Shown here: positions 1 through 8,229 of the stretch, one piece after another | How positions within the stretch are numbered: position 1 is the first letter of the stretch | Layout: every line of letters begins with the position of its first letter | NCBI RefSeq assembly: GCF_036002945.1 | Contig: NZ_CP108529.1 | Location: forward strand, 6,133,001 to 6,197,000 | Length of the DNA stretch: 64,000 nt | From: Streptomyces sp. NBC_01224 | GTDB lineage: Bacteria > Actinomycetota > Actinomycetes > Streptomycetales > Streptomycetaceae | Direction of reading: 5' to 3' | The notes under the pieces: generated by a model | Seen by the model: the letters and a program-made list of their open reading frames with translations, nothing else | Database searches by the model: none | What the model was told of the DNA's origin: nothing | Translations under genes and position numbers: made by a program

Positions 1-78
1 GCACTCGCCGCCGGTGCGGTCGAGTTCGGCACGCACCGTGGCCGCAAGGTCGTGAACATCGTTCCGATCGCCGGCTGA
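1..78 (+). CDS. rpmA: 50S ribosomal protein L27 (C-terminal end)
   Basis: The first 25 codons in frame 1 encode the conserved L27 tail (VEFGTHRGRKVVNIVPI) and end at TGA. L27 sits near the peptidyl-transferase centre of the 50S subunit. The start lies before the window. Its position just upstream of obgE matches the usual rplU-rpmA-obgE order of actinobacteria. A strong hairpin follows, so most transcription probably stops before obgE. Confidence 0.93.
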   Translation, partial: ALAAGAVEFGTHRGRKVVNIVPIAG

Positions 79-108
79 CTTTCGGCGCTCGTCGAGCGGT
101 TTCTGCGG

Positions 109-150
109 AGGCGGACCTCACTTCCCGTACGGGAAGCGGGTCCGCCTTTC
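109..150 (+). terminator. rpmA terminator hairpin
   Basis: AGGCGGACC (109-117) pairs with GGTCCGCCT (139-147). The palindrome CTTCCCGTACGGGAAG (121-136) forms the apical hairpin, giving one long stem followed by TTTC. It lies 30 nt after the rpmA stop. Confidence 0.8.
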
Positions 151-155
151 GCGTG

Positions 156-186
156 TTTCTCCCATGAGAGACGGCTTTCTCCCATG
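156..186 (+). repeat. 11-nt direct repeat upstream of obgE
   Basis: TTTCTCCCATG occurs at 156-166 and again at 176-186, a period of 20 nt (two helical turns), between the rpmA terminator and obgE. The spacing would suit a DNA-binding protein acting on an obgE promoter. This is only an inference from spacing. Confidence 0.35.
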
Positions 187-240
187 CGGGGACAGCACGA
201 GTGAGACATTTCTGCATGTATGTAACTGGAGGTTCCAACC

Positions 241-1677
241 ATGACCACCTTCGTGGACCGCGTCGAGCTGCATGTCGCCGCGGGTAACGGAGGCCACGGC
301 TGTGCCTCCGTTCACCGTGAGAAGTTCAAGCCGCTCGGCGGCCCGGATGGCGGCAACGGCGGCCGTGGCGGCGATGTGACCCTGGTCGTCGACCAGGACA
401 TCACCACGCTCCTCGACTACCACCACAGCCCCCACCGCAAGGCCACCAACGGCCAGCCCGGTGCGGGCGACCACCGCTCCGGCAAGGACGGCCAGGACCT
501 CGTCCTGCCGGTTCCCGACGGCACGGTCGTGCTCGACAGGAGCGGCAACGTGCTGGCCGACATGGTCGGCCAGGGCACCACGTTCGTCGCCGGCCAGGGC
601 GGCCGCGGCGGCCTCGGCAACGCCGCGCTGGCCTCCGCCCGGCGCAAGGCCCCCGGCTTCGCGCTGCTCGGCGAGCCCGGTGAGGCCCGGGACATCGTCC
701 TGGAGCTCAAGACCGTCGCCGATGTCGCGCTGGTGGGCTACCCGAGCGCCGGCAAGTCCTCGCTGATCTCCGTCCTGTCGGCGGCCAAGCCGAAGATCGC
801 CGACTACCCCTTCACGACCCTCGTCCCCAACCTCGGCGTGGTCACCGCGGGCAGCACCGTCTACACCATCGCCGACGTCCCGGGCCTGATCCCGGGCGCC
901 AGCCAGGGCCGGGGCCTCGGCCTGGAGTTCCTGCGGCACGTGGAGCGCTGCTCGGTGCTCGTGCACGTACTGGACACCGCGACGCTGGAGTCCGACCGCG
1001 ACCCGGTCTCCGACCTCGACATGATCGAGGAGGAGCTGAAGCAGTACGGCGGCCTGGAGGACCGGCCCCGCATCGTCGTCCTCAACAAGATCGATATCCC
1101 GGACGGCCAGGACCTCGCCGACATGATCCGCCCGGACCTGGAGGCGCGCGGCTACCGCGTCTTCGAGGCGTCCGCCGTCGCCCGTACCGGCCTGAAGGAG
1201 CTCTCCTTCGCGCTCGCGGGCGTCATCGCCGAGGCGCGCGCGGCCAAGCCCGTGGAGGTGGCGACCCGTATCGTCATCCGCCCGAAGGCCGTCGACGACG
1301 CGGGATTCACCGTCACCCTGGAGGAGGACGGCATCTACCGGGTGCGCGGCGAGAAGCCGGAGCGCTGGGTCCGGCAGACCGACTTCAACAACGACGAGGC
1401 CGTCGGCTACCTGGCGGACCGTCTCAACCGTCTCGGTGTCGAGGACCAGCTGATGAAGGCCGGCGCCCGTGCGGGCGACGGCGTGGCCATCGGCGCCGAG
1501 GACAACGCGGTCGTCTTCGACTGGGAGCCGACCATGGCCGCGGGTGCGGAGATGCTCGGCCGGCGTGGCGAGGACCACCGTCTCGAAGCGCCGCGCCCGG
1601 CGGCGCAGCGCCGTCGCGACCGTGAGTCCGAACGCGACGAGGTGCAGCGCGAGTTCGACGACTTCAACCCGTTCTAG
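241..1677 (+). CDS. obgE: Obg family GTPase ObgE/CgtA
   Basis: A 478-residue GTPase. Obg proteins bind the 50S subunit and take part in late ribosome assembly and stringent control; in Streptomyces Obg is linked to the onset of differentiation. Residues 1-158 form the glycine-rich Obg fold. The G domain has G1 GYPSAGKSS (166-174), switch FTT (191-193), DVPG (212-215) and an NKID motif. A C-terminal OCT domain (about 345-430, KPERWVRQTD) is present, followed by a charged tail, as usual in actinobacteria. The ATG start follows GGAGG (229-233). The gene follows rpmA and has its own terminator downstream. Confidence 0.97.
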   Translation: MTTFVDRVELHVAAGNGGHGCASVHREKFKPLGGPDGGNGGRGGDVTLVVDQDITTLLDYHHSPHRKATNGQPGAGDHRSGKDGQDLVLPVPDGTVVLDRSGNVLADMVGQGTTFVAGQGGRGGLGNAALASARRKAPGFALLGEPGEARDIVLELKTVADVALVGYPSAGKSSLISVLSAAKPKIADYPFTTLVPNLGVVTAGSTVYTIADVPGLIPGASQGRGLGLEFLRHVERCSVLVHVLDTATLESDRDPVSDLDMIEEELKQYGGLEDRPRIVVLNKIDIPDGQDLADMIRPDLEARGYRVFEASAVARTGLKELSFALAGVIAEARAAKPVEVATRIVIRPKAVDDAGFTVTLEEDGIYRVRGEKPERWVRQTDFNNDEAVGYLADRLNRLGVEDQLMKAGARAGDGVAIGAEDNAVVFDWEPTMAAGAEMLGRRGEDHRLEAPRPAAQRRRDRESERDEVQREFDDFNPF

Positions 1678-1687
1678 ACCGTGGACC

Positions 1688-1726
1688 GGCGCCGGACGGA
1701 CTCGTTCTGCGAGCCCGTCCGGCGCC
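1688..1726 (+). terminator. obgE terminator hairpin
   Basis: GGCGCCGGACGGACTCG (1688-1704) pairs with CGAGCCCGTCCGGCGCC (1710-1726) with one A-C mismatch and a 5-nt loop, ten bases after the obgE stop. There is no T run, which is typical of Streptomyces. It shares the CGAGCCCGTCCGGCG core with the hairpin behind dnaJ (53646-53678). Confidence 0.72.
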
Positions 1727-1962
1727 GGGCGCGTTCTCCGCGCCGCGTGACCGGCGTAACCGAACCCGCTCAAGGGTGATTCATGCCGCTCAGCCGTGTG
1801 GCATCGGTCACCCGGCAGGGAAGCGTCAATTCCGGCATTCGCGCTGATCGCAAGGCAACAGAAGGTGTCGATATGGCGTGGGGGAGCCGACGTCCGCCTT
1901 GCGAGACGGTAACGGAGAGTGCAACCATCGCTGTATCTCCCAGCCCTCAAGGTAGGTCGTCT

Positions 1963-3462
1963 GTGTCTGCTCAGCACATAGCCAAAGCCCGAACCACAGC
2001 AGTCGTGCTGGCCGGCGGTACCGGCCAGCGCGTGGGTCTGTCCATTCCCAAGCAGCTGCTGAAGATCGCAGGCAAGGCTGTCATCGAGCACACGCTGTCG
2101 ATCTTCCAGCAGGCCGACTCCATCGACGACGTCATCGTGCTGATGGCTCCGGGCTATGTGCCCGATGTGGAGAAGATCGTCGCCAAGGCCGGACTCACCA
2201 AGGTCACCAAGGTGATCGAGGGCGGCTCCACCCGCAACGAGACCACTGAGCGCGCCATCGCGGCCCTCGGCGAGGGCCTGGCCGAGGGAGAGGACCGCAA
2301 CGTCCTCTTCCACGACGCCGTGCGCCCCCTGCTCTCGCAGCGTGTCATCAAGGACTGCGTGGACGCCCTGGACCGCTACCAGGCGGTCGACGTCGCCATC
2401 CCGTCCGCGGACACGATCATCGTGACCCGCACCCACGGCGGCGACGGCGAGTTCATCACCGACGTGCCCGACCGGTCCCGGCTGCGCCGCGGCCAGACGC
2501 CGCAGGCCTTCAAGCTCTCCACGATCCGCCGGGCGTACGAGGTCGCTGCGGGCGACCCGAACTTCCAGGCCACCGATGACTGCTCGGTCGTCCTGAAGTA
2601 CCTCCCCGACGTGCCGATCTACGTGGTCGCGGGCGACGAGTACAACATGAAGGTCACCCAGCCGGTCGACGTCTTCATCGCGGACAAGCTCTTCCAGCTG
2701 GCCTCCACGGCCGTGCCGCAGCCGACCGACGATGCCGCCTACCGCGAGCTGCTCACCGGTAAGACCCTCGTCATCTTCGGCGGCTCGTACGGCATCGGCG
2801 CGGACATCGCGGCGCTCGCCGAGTCCTACGGCGCCTCCGTCTACGCCTTGGGCCGCTCCACCACCGGTACGCATGTGGAGAACCCGGAGCACGTCGACGA
2901 CGCGCTCTCCAAGGCGTACGCGGACACCAGCCGCGTCGACTACGTGATCAACACCGCGGGCGTGCTCCGCATCGGCAAGCTGGCCGAGACGGACAACACG
3001 ACCATCCAGGAAGCGCTGAACGTCAACTACCTGGCGCCCGTTCAGATCGCCCGCGCCTCGTACAAGTACCTCGCCGAGACCAAGGGTCAGCTGCTGCTCT
3101 ACACCTCCAGCAGCTACACCCGGGGCCGCGCCGAGTACAGCCTCTACTCGTCGACCAAGGCCGCCATGGTGAACCTCACCCAGGCGCTCTCGGACGAGTG
3201 GGCGGGCGACGGAGTGCGGGTGAACTGCGTGAACCCCGAGCGCACCGCCACCCCGATGCGTACCAAGGCGTTCGGCGACGAGCCCGCGGGCACGCTGCTC
3301 TCTTCCGAGGCGGTCGCCAGGACCTCCCTCGACGTCCTGCTCTCCGAGATGACCGGCCATGTCATTGACGTACGGCAGCAGGACCCGACCCGAGGTGCCT
3401 CCGAGGCATCCGGCTTCGAACAGGCGCTGGCCGCTGTCCTGGACCGACAGGCCGATGTGTAA
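1963..3462 (+). CDS. Bifunctional cytidylyltransferase / short-chain dehydrogenase (CDP-ribitol synthesis type)
   Basis: About 499 residues. The N-terminal half (about 10-235) is an IspD/TarI-type cytidylyltransferase with AVVLAGGTGQR and the Lys of PKQ. The C-terminal half is a short-chain dehydrogenase with GGSYGIG and a YSSTK catalytic motif. The same fusion occurs in Haemophilus Bcs1/Acs1, which reduces ribulose 5-phosphate and makes CDP-ribitol. I infer that reaction here; the alcohol is not proven. A stand-alone IspD is unlikely because of the reductase half and the polymerase gene that follows. GTG 1963 is chosen because AAGGTAGG lies just upstream and the family motif begins soon after; upstream in-frame starts give residues unlike the family. 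Confidence 0.85.
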   Translation: MSAQHIAKARTTAVVLAGGTGQRVGLSIPKQLLKIAGKAVIEHTLSIFQQADSIDDVIVLMAPGYVPDVEKIVAKAGLTKVTKVIEGGSTRNETTERAIAALGEGLAEGEDRNVLFHDAVRPLLSQRVIKDCVDALDRYQAVDVAIPSADTIIVTRTHGGDGEFITDVPDRSRLRRGQTPQAFKLSTIRRAYEVAAGDPNFQATDDCSVVLKYLPDVPIYVVAGDEYNMKVTQPVDVFIADKLFQLASTAVPQPTDDAAYRELLTGKTLVIFGGSYGIGADIAALAESYGASVYALGRSTTGTHVENPEHVDDALSKAYADTSRVDYVINTAGVLRIGKLAETDNTTIQEALNVNYLAPVQIARASYKYLAETKGQLLLYTSSSYTRGRAEYSLYSSTKAAMVNLTQALSDEWAGDGVRVNCVNPERTATPMRTKAFGDEPAGTLLSSEAVARTSLDVLLSEMTGHVIDVRQQDPTRGASEASGFEQALAAVLDRQADV

Positions 3463-3481
3463 TACTGCTTGACAATCGACT

Positions 3482-3552
3482 ATTCGGACCTCTGCGGACG
3501 CCGCGTGCGAACTGCAGGGGTCCGAATTCGTGAAGCTCAGGCTTCACATTTT
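3482..3552 (+). promoter_or_regulatory. Structured leader ahead of the polymerase gene (possible attenuator)
   Basis: Two hairpins fill this gap. ATTCGGACC (3482-3490) pairs perfectly with GGTCCGAAT (3519-3527). GTGAAGC (3530-3536) pairs with GCTTCAC (3541-3547) around TCAG and is followed by ATTTTC, like a small intrinsic terminator. A perfect TTGACA lies at 3469-3474, but I see no good -10 at the right distance. The block could terminate or attenuate transcription between synthase and polymerase. Confidence 0.5.
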
Positions 3553-3594
3553 CCCCGCAAGGTAATCAGTCGGCATCCTCGGGAGCGGTACTTC

Positions 3595-5640
3595 GTGATT
3601 TCGAAAGCCATTCGCATGGCTCGAGTGGGCAGTGGTTCGGAGCTGGCCGCCGCCCTTCTCATGGCCCTGGGATTCCCGTGCATAATGCTCGCGGCAATAA
3701 TCCCCAATCTGTGGTTCTTCGCAGGCGCTGCCGCGGTGACCTATCTCGCCGACCAGTATCTGCACCACTGCGGCAGTTACCTGGTCAACCGGCTCGCCGC
3801 GGTCCGCGCGGGGCTCTCGATCCGCTTCCTGGTCCGCCAGCTGCTGCTGATCCTGCTGCTCTCCCGTATGGGGTACGGAGAGCAGACGCTGTTCTACGTG
3901 ACGGTCGCCTGCCTGCTGGCCTTCTACGGGCTCCAGGCACCGCAGAGCGCCGTGGTCACCCTCATCAAGCTCCGCCGGAGGCTCCCGGTGGTCACGCGCA
4001 ACGTCGACCTGGACGGGGTGCGCATCCCGGATGCCCCGCCGGCGCTGCTGATGAACCGCTCCGCGGAGAAGATGCTCCATCTGGACATCTTCGCGATGGC
4101 GGGCGTGCTGGTCGCGGTCGAGACCGATCGGCACGGCATCGCCTACGTCGGTCTCGCCACCACGCTCGTTCTCGCGGCCTGCTACCTGGCGGCGCTCCTC
4201 CCGTACATCCGCCCCAAGCGCCTCGTGGCGCCCGACGCCAAGGTGCTGGGCGCGGTCAGTGCCTGGCTGCGCGAGTACCAGCCGACCGTGGTTCTCTACT
4301 TCTCCGGCTCCAAGGACTCGGCCTACCAGGTCAACATGTGGCTGGAGACCATGGCGCAGCTCGACGGGCGCCCGCTGATCCTGCTGCGCGAGCGCGCGAT
4401 ACTTCCTCAGCTGAACACGACATCGGTGCCGGTGCTCTGTGTGGCCGGCGGCGTGCACCTGATGAATCTGGACCTCTCGTCGGTTCGGGTCGCGCTCTAC
4501 CCGGCCAACGTCGGCAAGAACATCCACCTGCTCCGGGTGCCGACGATGAAGCACGTATTCATCGGCCACGGCGACAGCGACAAGCTCGCCAGCGTCAACC
4601 CCTACAGCAAGGCCTACGACGAGGTGTGGACCGCGGGCCGGGCCGGCCGGGACCGTTACGCGCTGGCCGATGTCGGTGTGCGCGACGAGGACATCGTCGA
4701 GGTGGGCCGCCCGCAGCTGGCCGCCATCCAGTCGTGGACCGGTGCGCAGAAGAACCCGATCCCGACCGTGCTGTACGCCCCCACCTGGGAAGGCTGGGAC
4801 GACAACCCGGGCAACACCTCGCTGCTGCTGGCCGGCGAGAACATCGTCAAGCGGCTGCTGAACTCCGAGAAGCCGGTCCGCCTGCTCTACAAGCCGCACC
4901 CCTTCACGGGCACCCGCAGCGCCAAGGCCAAGGCCGCGCACCAGCGGATCACCGCGATGATCGAGAAGGCGGGCGTCGAGCGCGCCACCGACCCCCGCTG
5001 GGCGAAGGAATCGGCCGCGCTCCAGCCGGTGCAGGCCGAGGCACGGGCCGAACTGGCCCGTATCGAAGCGCGGCTCGAGGCGCTGTCGAGCGGCGGCCAC
5101 GTCGCCGGGGACGAGGCCGAGATGTCCCGCGACTCGCTGGCCGACCCGGCGCGCGAGGCCGAGATCGCGCGGCTCAAGGACGAGTGGAACGCCGCCTCCT
5201 GGCGCGCGTTCGGCTGGTGGGAGCACAAGGTCATCACGGGCGCCCGGATGCGTCTGTACGACTGCTTCAACGAGTCGGACGCCATGGTCTCGGACATCTC
5301 CAGCGTGGTGTCGGACTTCATCGCGAGCGGCAAGCCGTACGCGGTCACCGATTCGGCTGCGCTGGGTGAGGACGAATTCCGTAGGCAGAACACCGCGGTA
5401 CGTGCCGCGGTCATCCTGTCCAATGCCGCGACCGAGCTGGACGCCCTGCTCACTGCGGTGGTGGATCCTGCCGCGGACACCTTTGCGGTCGACAGGCGTG
5501 TGCTGAAGGAGTACCTCCTCGGCCCCGACGAGCCCACCTCGATCGAGCAGTTCGACACGGCCGTGAAGGCGCTCGCAGTCAAGTCGGAGGCTCGGAACGC
5601 GGGCCTGGCGAGAAGCCTCGCCGAACGCGTGAGCAAGTGA
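3595..5640 (+). CDS. TagF/TarL-like CDP-polyol phosphotransferase (wall glycopolymer polymerase)
   Basis: About 681 residues. The N-terminal part (to about residue 175) is hydrophobic with several membrane segments. It is followed by a GT-B type CDP-glycerol glycerophosphotransferase domain with KHVFIGHGDSDK, YAPTWEGWDDN, LLYKPHPF and DISSVVSDFIASGKP. A charged, probably helical insert lies at about 475-535. The family adds polyol-phosphate units from CDP-alcohols to a lipid-linked teichoic acid at the membrane. The CDP-ribitol-type gene upstream suggests ribitol phosphate as substrate. GTG 3595 has GGGAG nine bases upstream; a longer TTG start at 3469 would pass through the hairpins and is less likely. 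Confidence 0.85.
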   Translation: MISKAIRMARVGSGSELAAALLMALGFPCIMLAAIIPNLWFFAGAAAVTYLADQYLHHCGSYLVNRLAAVRAGLSIRFLVRQLLLILLLSRMGYGEQTLFYVTVACLLAFYGLQAPQSAVVTLIKLRRRLPVVTRNVDLDGVRIPDAPPALLMNRSAEKMLHLDIFAMAGVLVAVETDRHGIAYVGLATTLVLAACYLAALLPYIRPKRLVAPDAKVLGAVSAWLREYQPTVVLYFSGSKDSAYQVNMWLETMAQLDGRPLILLRERAILPQLNTTSVPVLCVAGGVHLMNLDLSSVRVALYPANVGKNIHLLRVPTMKHVFIGHGDSDKLASVNPYSKAYDEVWTAGRAGRDRYALADVGVRDEDIVEVGRPQLAAIQSWTGAQKNPIPTVLYAPTWEGWDDNPGNTSLLLAGENIVKRLLNSEKPVRLLYKPHPFTGTRSAKAKAAHQRITAMIEKAGVERATDPRWAKESAALQPVQAEARAELARIEARLEALSSGGHVAGDEAEMSRDSLADPAREAEIARLKDEWNAASWRAFGWWEHKVITGARMRLYDCFNESDAMVSDISSVVSDFIASGKPYAVTDSAALGEDEFRRQNTAVRAAVILSNAATELDALLTAVVDPAADTFAVDRRVLKEYLLGPDEPTSIEQFDTAVKALAVKSEARNAGLARSLAERVSK

Positions 5641-5671
5641 CGACCCACCTGGTCCGTTAACACGATTCATC

Positions 5672-5711
5672 AGGCCCGGCATAGCCCTGAAAGGGTTGTG
5701 CCGGGCCTTTG
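5672..5711 (+). terminator. Terminator after the polymerase gene
   Basis: AGGCCCGGCA (5672-5681) pairs perfectly with TGCCGGGCCT (5699-5708) and is followed by TTG. It closes the transcription unit 31 nt after the stop codon. Confidence 0.85.
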
Positions 5712-5781
5712 TGACAAAGCTCACTCTTTTGGTGTGCGGTGACGGGCAACCAACGCTCTGGGTCGACTGTCTTCTGTTGAT

Positions 5782-7008
5782 GTGAACGAGAAGCCAATTC
5801 CTGACGTAACCGTGATCATCGGCGCATATGAGGCAATGCCTTACCTCATTCGCTGTCTCGAATCCGTGGAGGCGCAGACCATCGGCGCCGACCGGATCGA
5901 GATCGTGGCGGTCGACGACGGCTCGACCGATGGCACCGGTGAGTACCTGGAGGAGTTCGCGGCCCGGTCCGCGGTTCCGACGAGGGTGGTCAGGCAGGCG
6001 AATTCGGGCGGCCCCAGCGGGCCGCGCAATGTGGGTCTCGGCATGGCGCGGGGCCGCTATGTCTTCTTCCTCGACGCGGACGACTACTTCGGCGAGGAGG
6101 CCCTGGAGCGGATGGTCGCGAGGGCCGACCGGGCGAACACCGACGTGGTGCTCGGCAAGGTGATCGGGGTCAATCGCGGAGCGCCCCGGTCGATGTGGAC
6201 AGCCACCAAGGACCGGGTCAATGTATACAATTCAAAGGTCATTTACACGCTGAGTGCGCAGAAACTCTTCCGGCGTGAAATGCTGGAGCGACTCGGCCTG
6301 CGATTCGATGAGGGACTCAAGACCGGTGAGGACGCGCTCTTCACCATGGAGGCGTATCTGCGGGGTGCCGGAGTCTCCGTCATCTCCAATTACACCTGCT
6401 ATTACCTGGTCGGCCGGGACGACGGAAAGCACGTCACCAAGAGCGGCACCTATGAATGGCGCTTCGACTCCATGCGGGCCATGATGGCGCTCATTCACCG
6501 GCTTGAACCCGCCGGGCCGAAGAGGGATTTCTTGATGGTCCGCCCCTTCACGGTCGGGATGATGCAGCAGTTCGGTCCCGGCTTCCTCCGGGACTCGGAG
6601 GAGGTCCGGCGCCACAAGATGGAGCTCGCGGCGCCGCTCATGGACACGTACTGGAACGACGGCGTGGCGCGCCTGATCAAGGTCGCCGAGAGGCTGCGGC
6701 TCGCCGCTGTGGCGCGGGGCCGGGCCGATGTGCTGGTGGACATGCTGACGTATGTGCGGGCGAAATCCGTTCCGGATGTGGTCAGTTCACGGAAGCGGGA
6801 CAAGCTCTTCCTCGCGTACCCGCACTTCCGGGACCGTTCGAGTGGTCTCTCGGACTCCGATTTCGAGGTCACCGTGCCCGACTGGCACGACGGCAAGCGC
6901 ATCGAGAAGCCCGAGGTCGTAGCCCGCAGGGCGTCGCTGTCACGGCGCATAGTCCGGCGTATGCGGCGGGACGCGCGGCGCTGGAAGTTGCGGATCAGCG
7001 CAGGCTGA
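5782..7008 (+). CDS. Family-2 glycosyltransferase
   Basis: A 408-residue GT2 enzyme without obvious membrane segments. It has DDGSTD (45-50) for nucleotide-sugar binding, the metal-binding DADD (98-101) and an acidic GED motif near 182-184, where a catalytic base is expected. The C-terminal third is basic and has no recognised domain. The family transfers sugars from UDP- or dTDP-donors; neighbours point to glycosylation of the wall polymer. The middle region around KLFRREMLERLGL resembles the second glycosyltransferase at 11781-13820, so the two may be distant paralogues acting on one polymer. The GTG start is the only reasonable one; the ribosome-binding site is weak. Confidence 0.82.
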   Translation: MNEKPIPDVTVIIGAYEAMPYLIRCLESVEAQTIGADRIEIVAVDDGSTDGTGEYLEEFAARSAVPTRVVRQANSGGPSGPRNVGLGMARGRYVFFLDADDYFGEEALERMVARADRANTDVVLGKVIGVNRGAPRSMWTATKDRVNVYNSKVIYTLSAQKLFRREMLERLGLRFDEGLKTGEDALFTMEAYLRGAGVSVISNYTCYYLVGRDDGKHVTKSGTYEWRFDSMRAMMALIHRLEPAGPKRDFLMVRPFTVGMMQQFGPGFLRDSEEVRRHKMELAAPLMDTYWNDGVARLIKVAERLRLAAVARGRADVLVDMLTYVRAKSVPDVVSSRKRDKLFLAYPHFRDRSSGLSDSDFEVTVPDWHDGKRIEKPEVVARRASLSRRIVRRMRRDARRWKLRISAG

Positions 7009-7062
7009 GCAGTCCCGCCATTGCCCTTGCTCCGGATGTGTGTCCGTATCTCGTTCACAGAG

Positions 7063-7092
7063 TTGACGCACTACGAATTGCGCAGCAATTCT
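7063..7092 (+). promoter_or_regulatory. Candidate rmlA promoter with overlapping palindrome
   Basis: TTGACG (7063-7068) could serve as -35 with AATTCT (7087-7092) 18 bases downstream as -10. A perfect palindrome, GAATTGC-GCA-GCAATTC (7075-7091), overlaps the -10 and spacer, where a repressor would sit. It is AT-rich for this genome and about 68 nt upstream of the rmlA start. Confidence 0.45.
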
Positions 7093-7158
7093 CAGTAGAG
7101 TCGCCCAGCAGGTCGCAGCCGCGACAAGACCGATATCTCAACCATGAGGACTGGTCAA

Positions 7159-8229
7159 GTGAAGGCTCTCGTACTGTCCGGAGGGGCCGGCACCCGCCTG
7201 CGTCCCATCACACACACCTCGGCCAAGCAACTGGTGCCCGTCGCGAACAAGCCCGTGCTGTTCTACGGCCTGGAGGCCATCGCGGAAGCGGGTATCACCG
7301 AGGTCGGCATCATCGTGGGCGACACCGCCCAGGAGATCCGCGAGGCGGTCGGCGACGGTTCGCGGCTCGGCATCGAGGTCACGTACATCCCGCAGGACGA
7401 GCCGCTCGGCCTCGCCCACGCGGTGCTGATCGCCCGTGACTTCCTGGCGGACGACGACTTCGTCATGTACCTCGGTGACAATTTCATCGTCGGCGGCATC
7501 ACCGGTCTGGTGGAGGAGTTCCGCACCGACAGGCCCGATGCGCAGATCCTCCTGACCCAGGTGCCCAACCCGACCTCCTTCGGTGTCGCGGAGCTCGACG
7601 CCGACGGCCGGGTAGCGGCCCTGGAGGAGAAGCCGAAGGAGCCCAAGAGCGATCTGGCGCTCGTCGGTGTCTACCTCTTCACCCCCGCCATCCACGAGGC
7701 CGTCCGTTCGATCGAGCCGTCCTGGCGGGGCGAGCTGGAAATCACGCACGCCATCCAGTGGCTGATCGACCAGAAGCGCGACGTGCGCTCCACCACGATC
7801 CGCGGGTACTGGAAGGACACCGGCAATGTCACCGACATGCTGGAGGTCAACCGGACCGTACTGGAGTCCATCGAGCCGTCCCACGAGGAGGCCGAGGTCG
7901 ACGAGGACAGCGAGATCATCGGCCGGGTGCGGATCGAGGCGGGCGCCAAGGTCAGCGGCAGCCGCATCGTCGGGCCCGCGGTCATCGGCGCCCGGTCGGT
8001 GATCAGCGGCGCGTACGTGGGCCCGTTCACCTCGGTCTCGGAGGACTGCCGGATCGAGGACAGCGAGATCGAGTACTCCATCGTTCTGCGGGGCGCCTCC
8101 ATCGCCGGTGTCCGCCGAGTGGAGGCGTCGCTCATCGGCCGTGACGTCGAGGTGACCCCTGCGCCCCGTTCCCCGTCCGCGCACCGACTCGTACTCGGCG
8201 ATCACAGCAAGGTGCAGATCTCTTCATGA
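7159..8229 (+). CDS. rmlA: Glucose-1-phosphate thymidylyltransferase (long StrD-type RmlA)
   Basis: About 356 residues. It condenses glucose 1-phosphate and dTTP into dTDP-glucose, the first step of dTDP-rhamnose synthesis. LSGGAGTRLRP is the nucleotide-binding signature at the N-terminus. The C-terminal 100 residues contain left-handed beta-helix hexapeptides (SEIIGRVRIEAGAKVSGSRI region), as in the long actinobacterial StrD form rather than short RmlA. GTG 7159 is chosen because GAGGA lies 8 bases upstream and the conserved protein begins there; ATG 7144 would add five residues. The stop overlaps the rmlB start (ATGA), so the two are translationally coupled. Confidence 0.93.
   Translation: MKALVLSGGAGTRLRPITHTSAKQLVPVANKPVLFYGLEAIAEAGITEVGIIVGDTAQEIREAVGDGSRLGIEVTYIPQDEPLGLAHAVLIARDFLADDDFVMYLGDNFIVGGITGLVEEFRTDRPDAQILLTQVPNPTSFGVAELDADGRVAALEEKPKEPKSDLALVGVYLFTPAIHEAVRSIEPSWRGELEITHAIQWLIDQKRDVRSTTIRGYWKDTGNVTDMLEVNRTVLESIEPSHEEAEVDEDSEIIGRVRIEAGAKVSGSRIVGPAVIGARSVISGAYVGPFTSVSEDCRIEDSEIEYSIVLRGASIAGVRRVEASLIGRDVEVTPAPRSPSAHRLVLGDHSKVQISS

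Noticed and set aside
118..3360. A very long minus-strand open frame opposite obgE and the cytidylyltransferase gene
   Set aside because: It mirrors high third-position GC of the plus-strand genes, crosses two genes and a terminator, and resembles no protein family.
3544..5724. Long minus-strand open frame opposite the polymerase gene
   Set aside because: The plus-strand product has clear family motifs; the antisense product is His/Arg/Val-rich shadow sequence.
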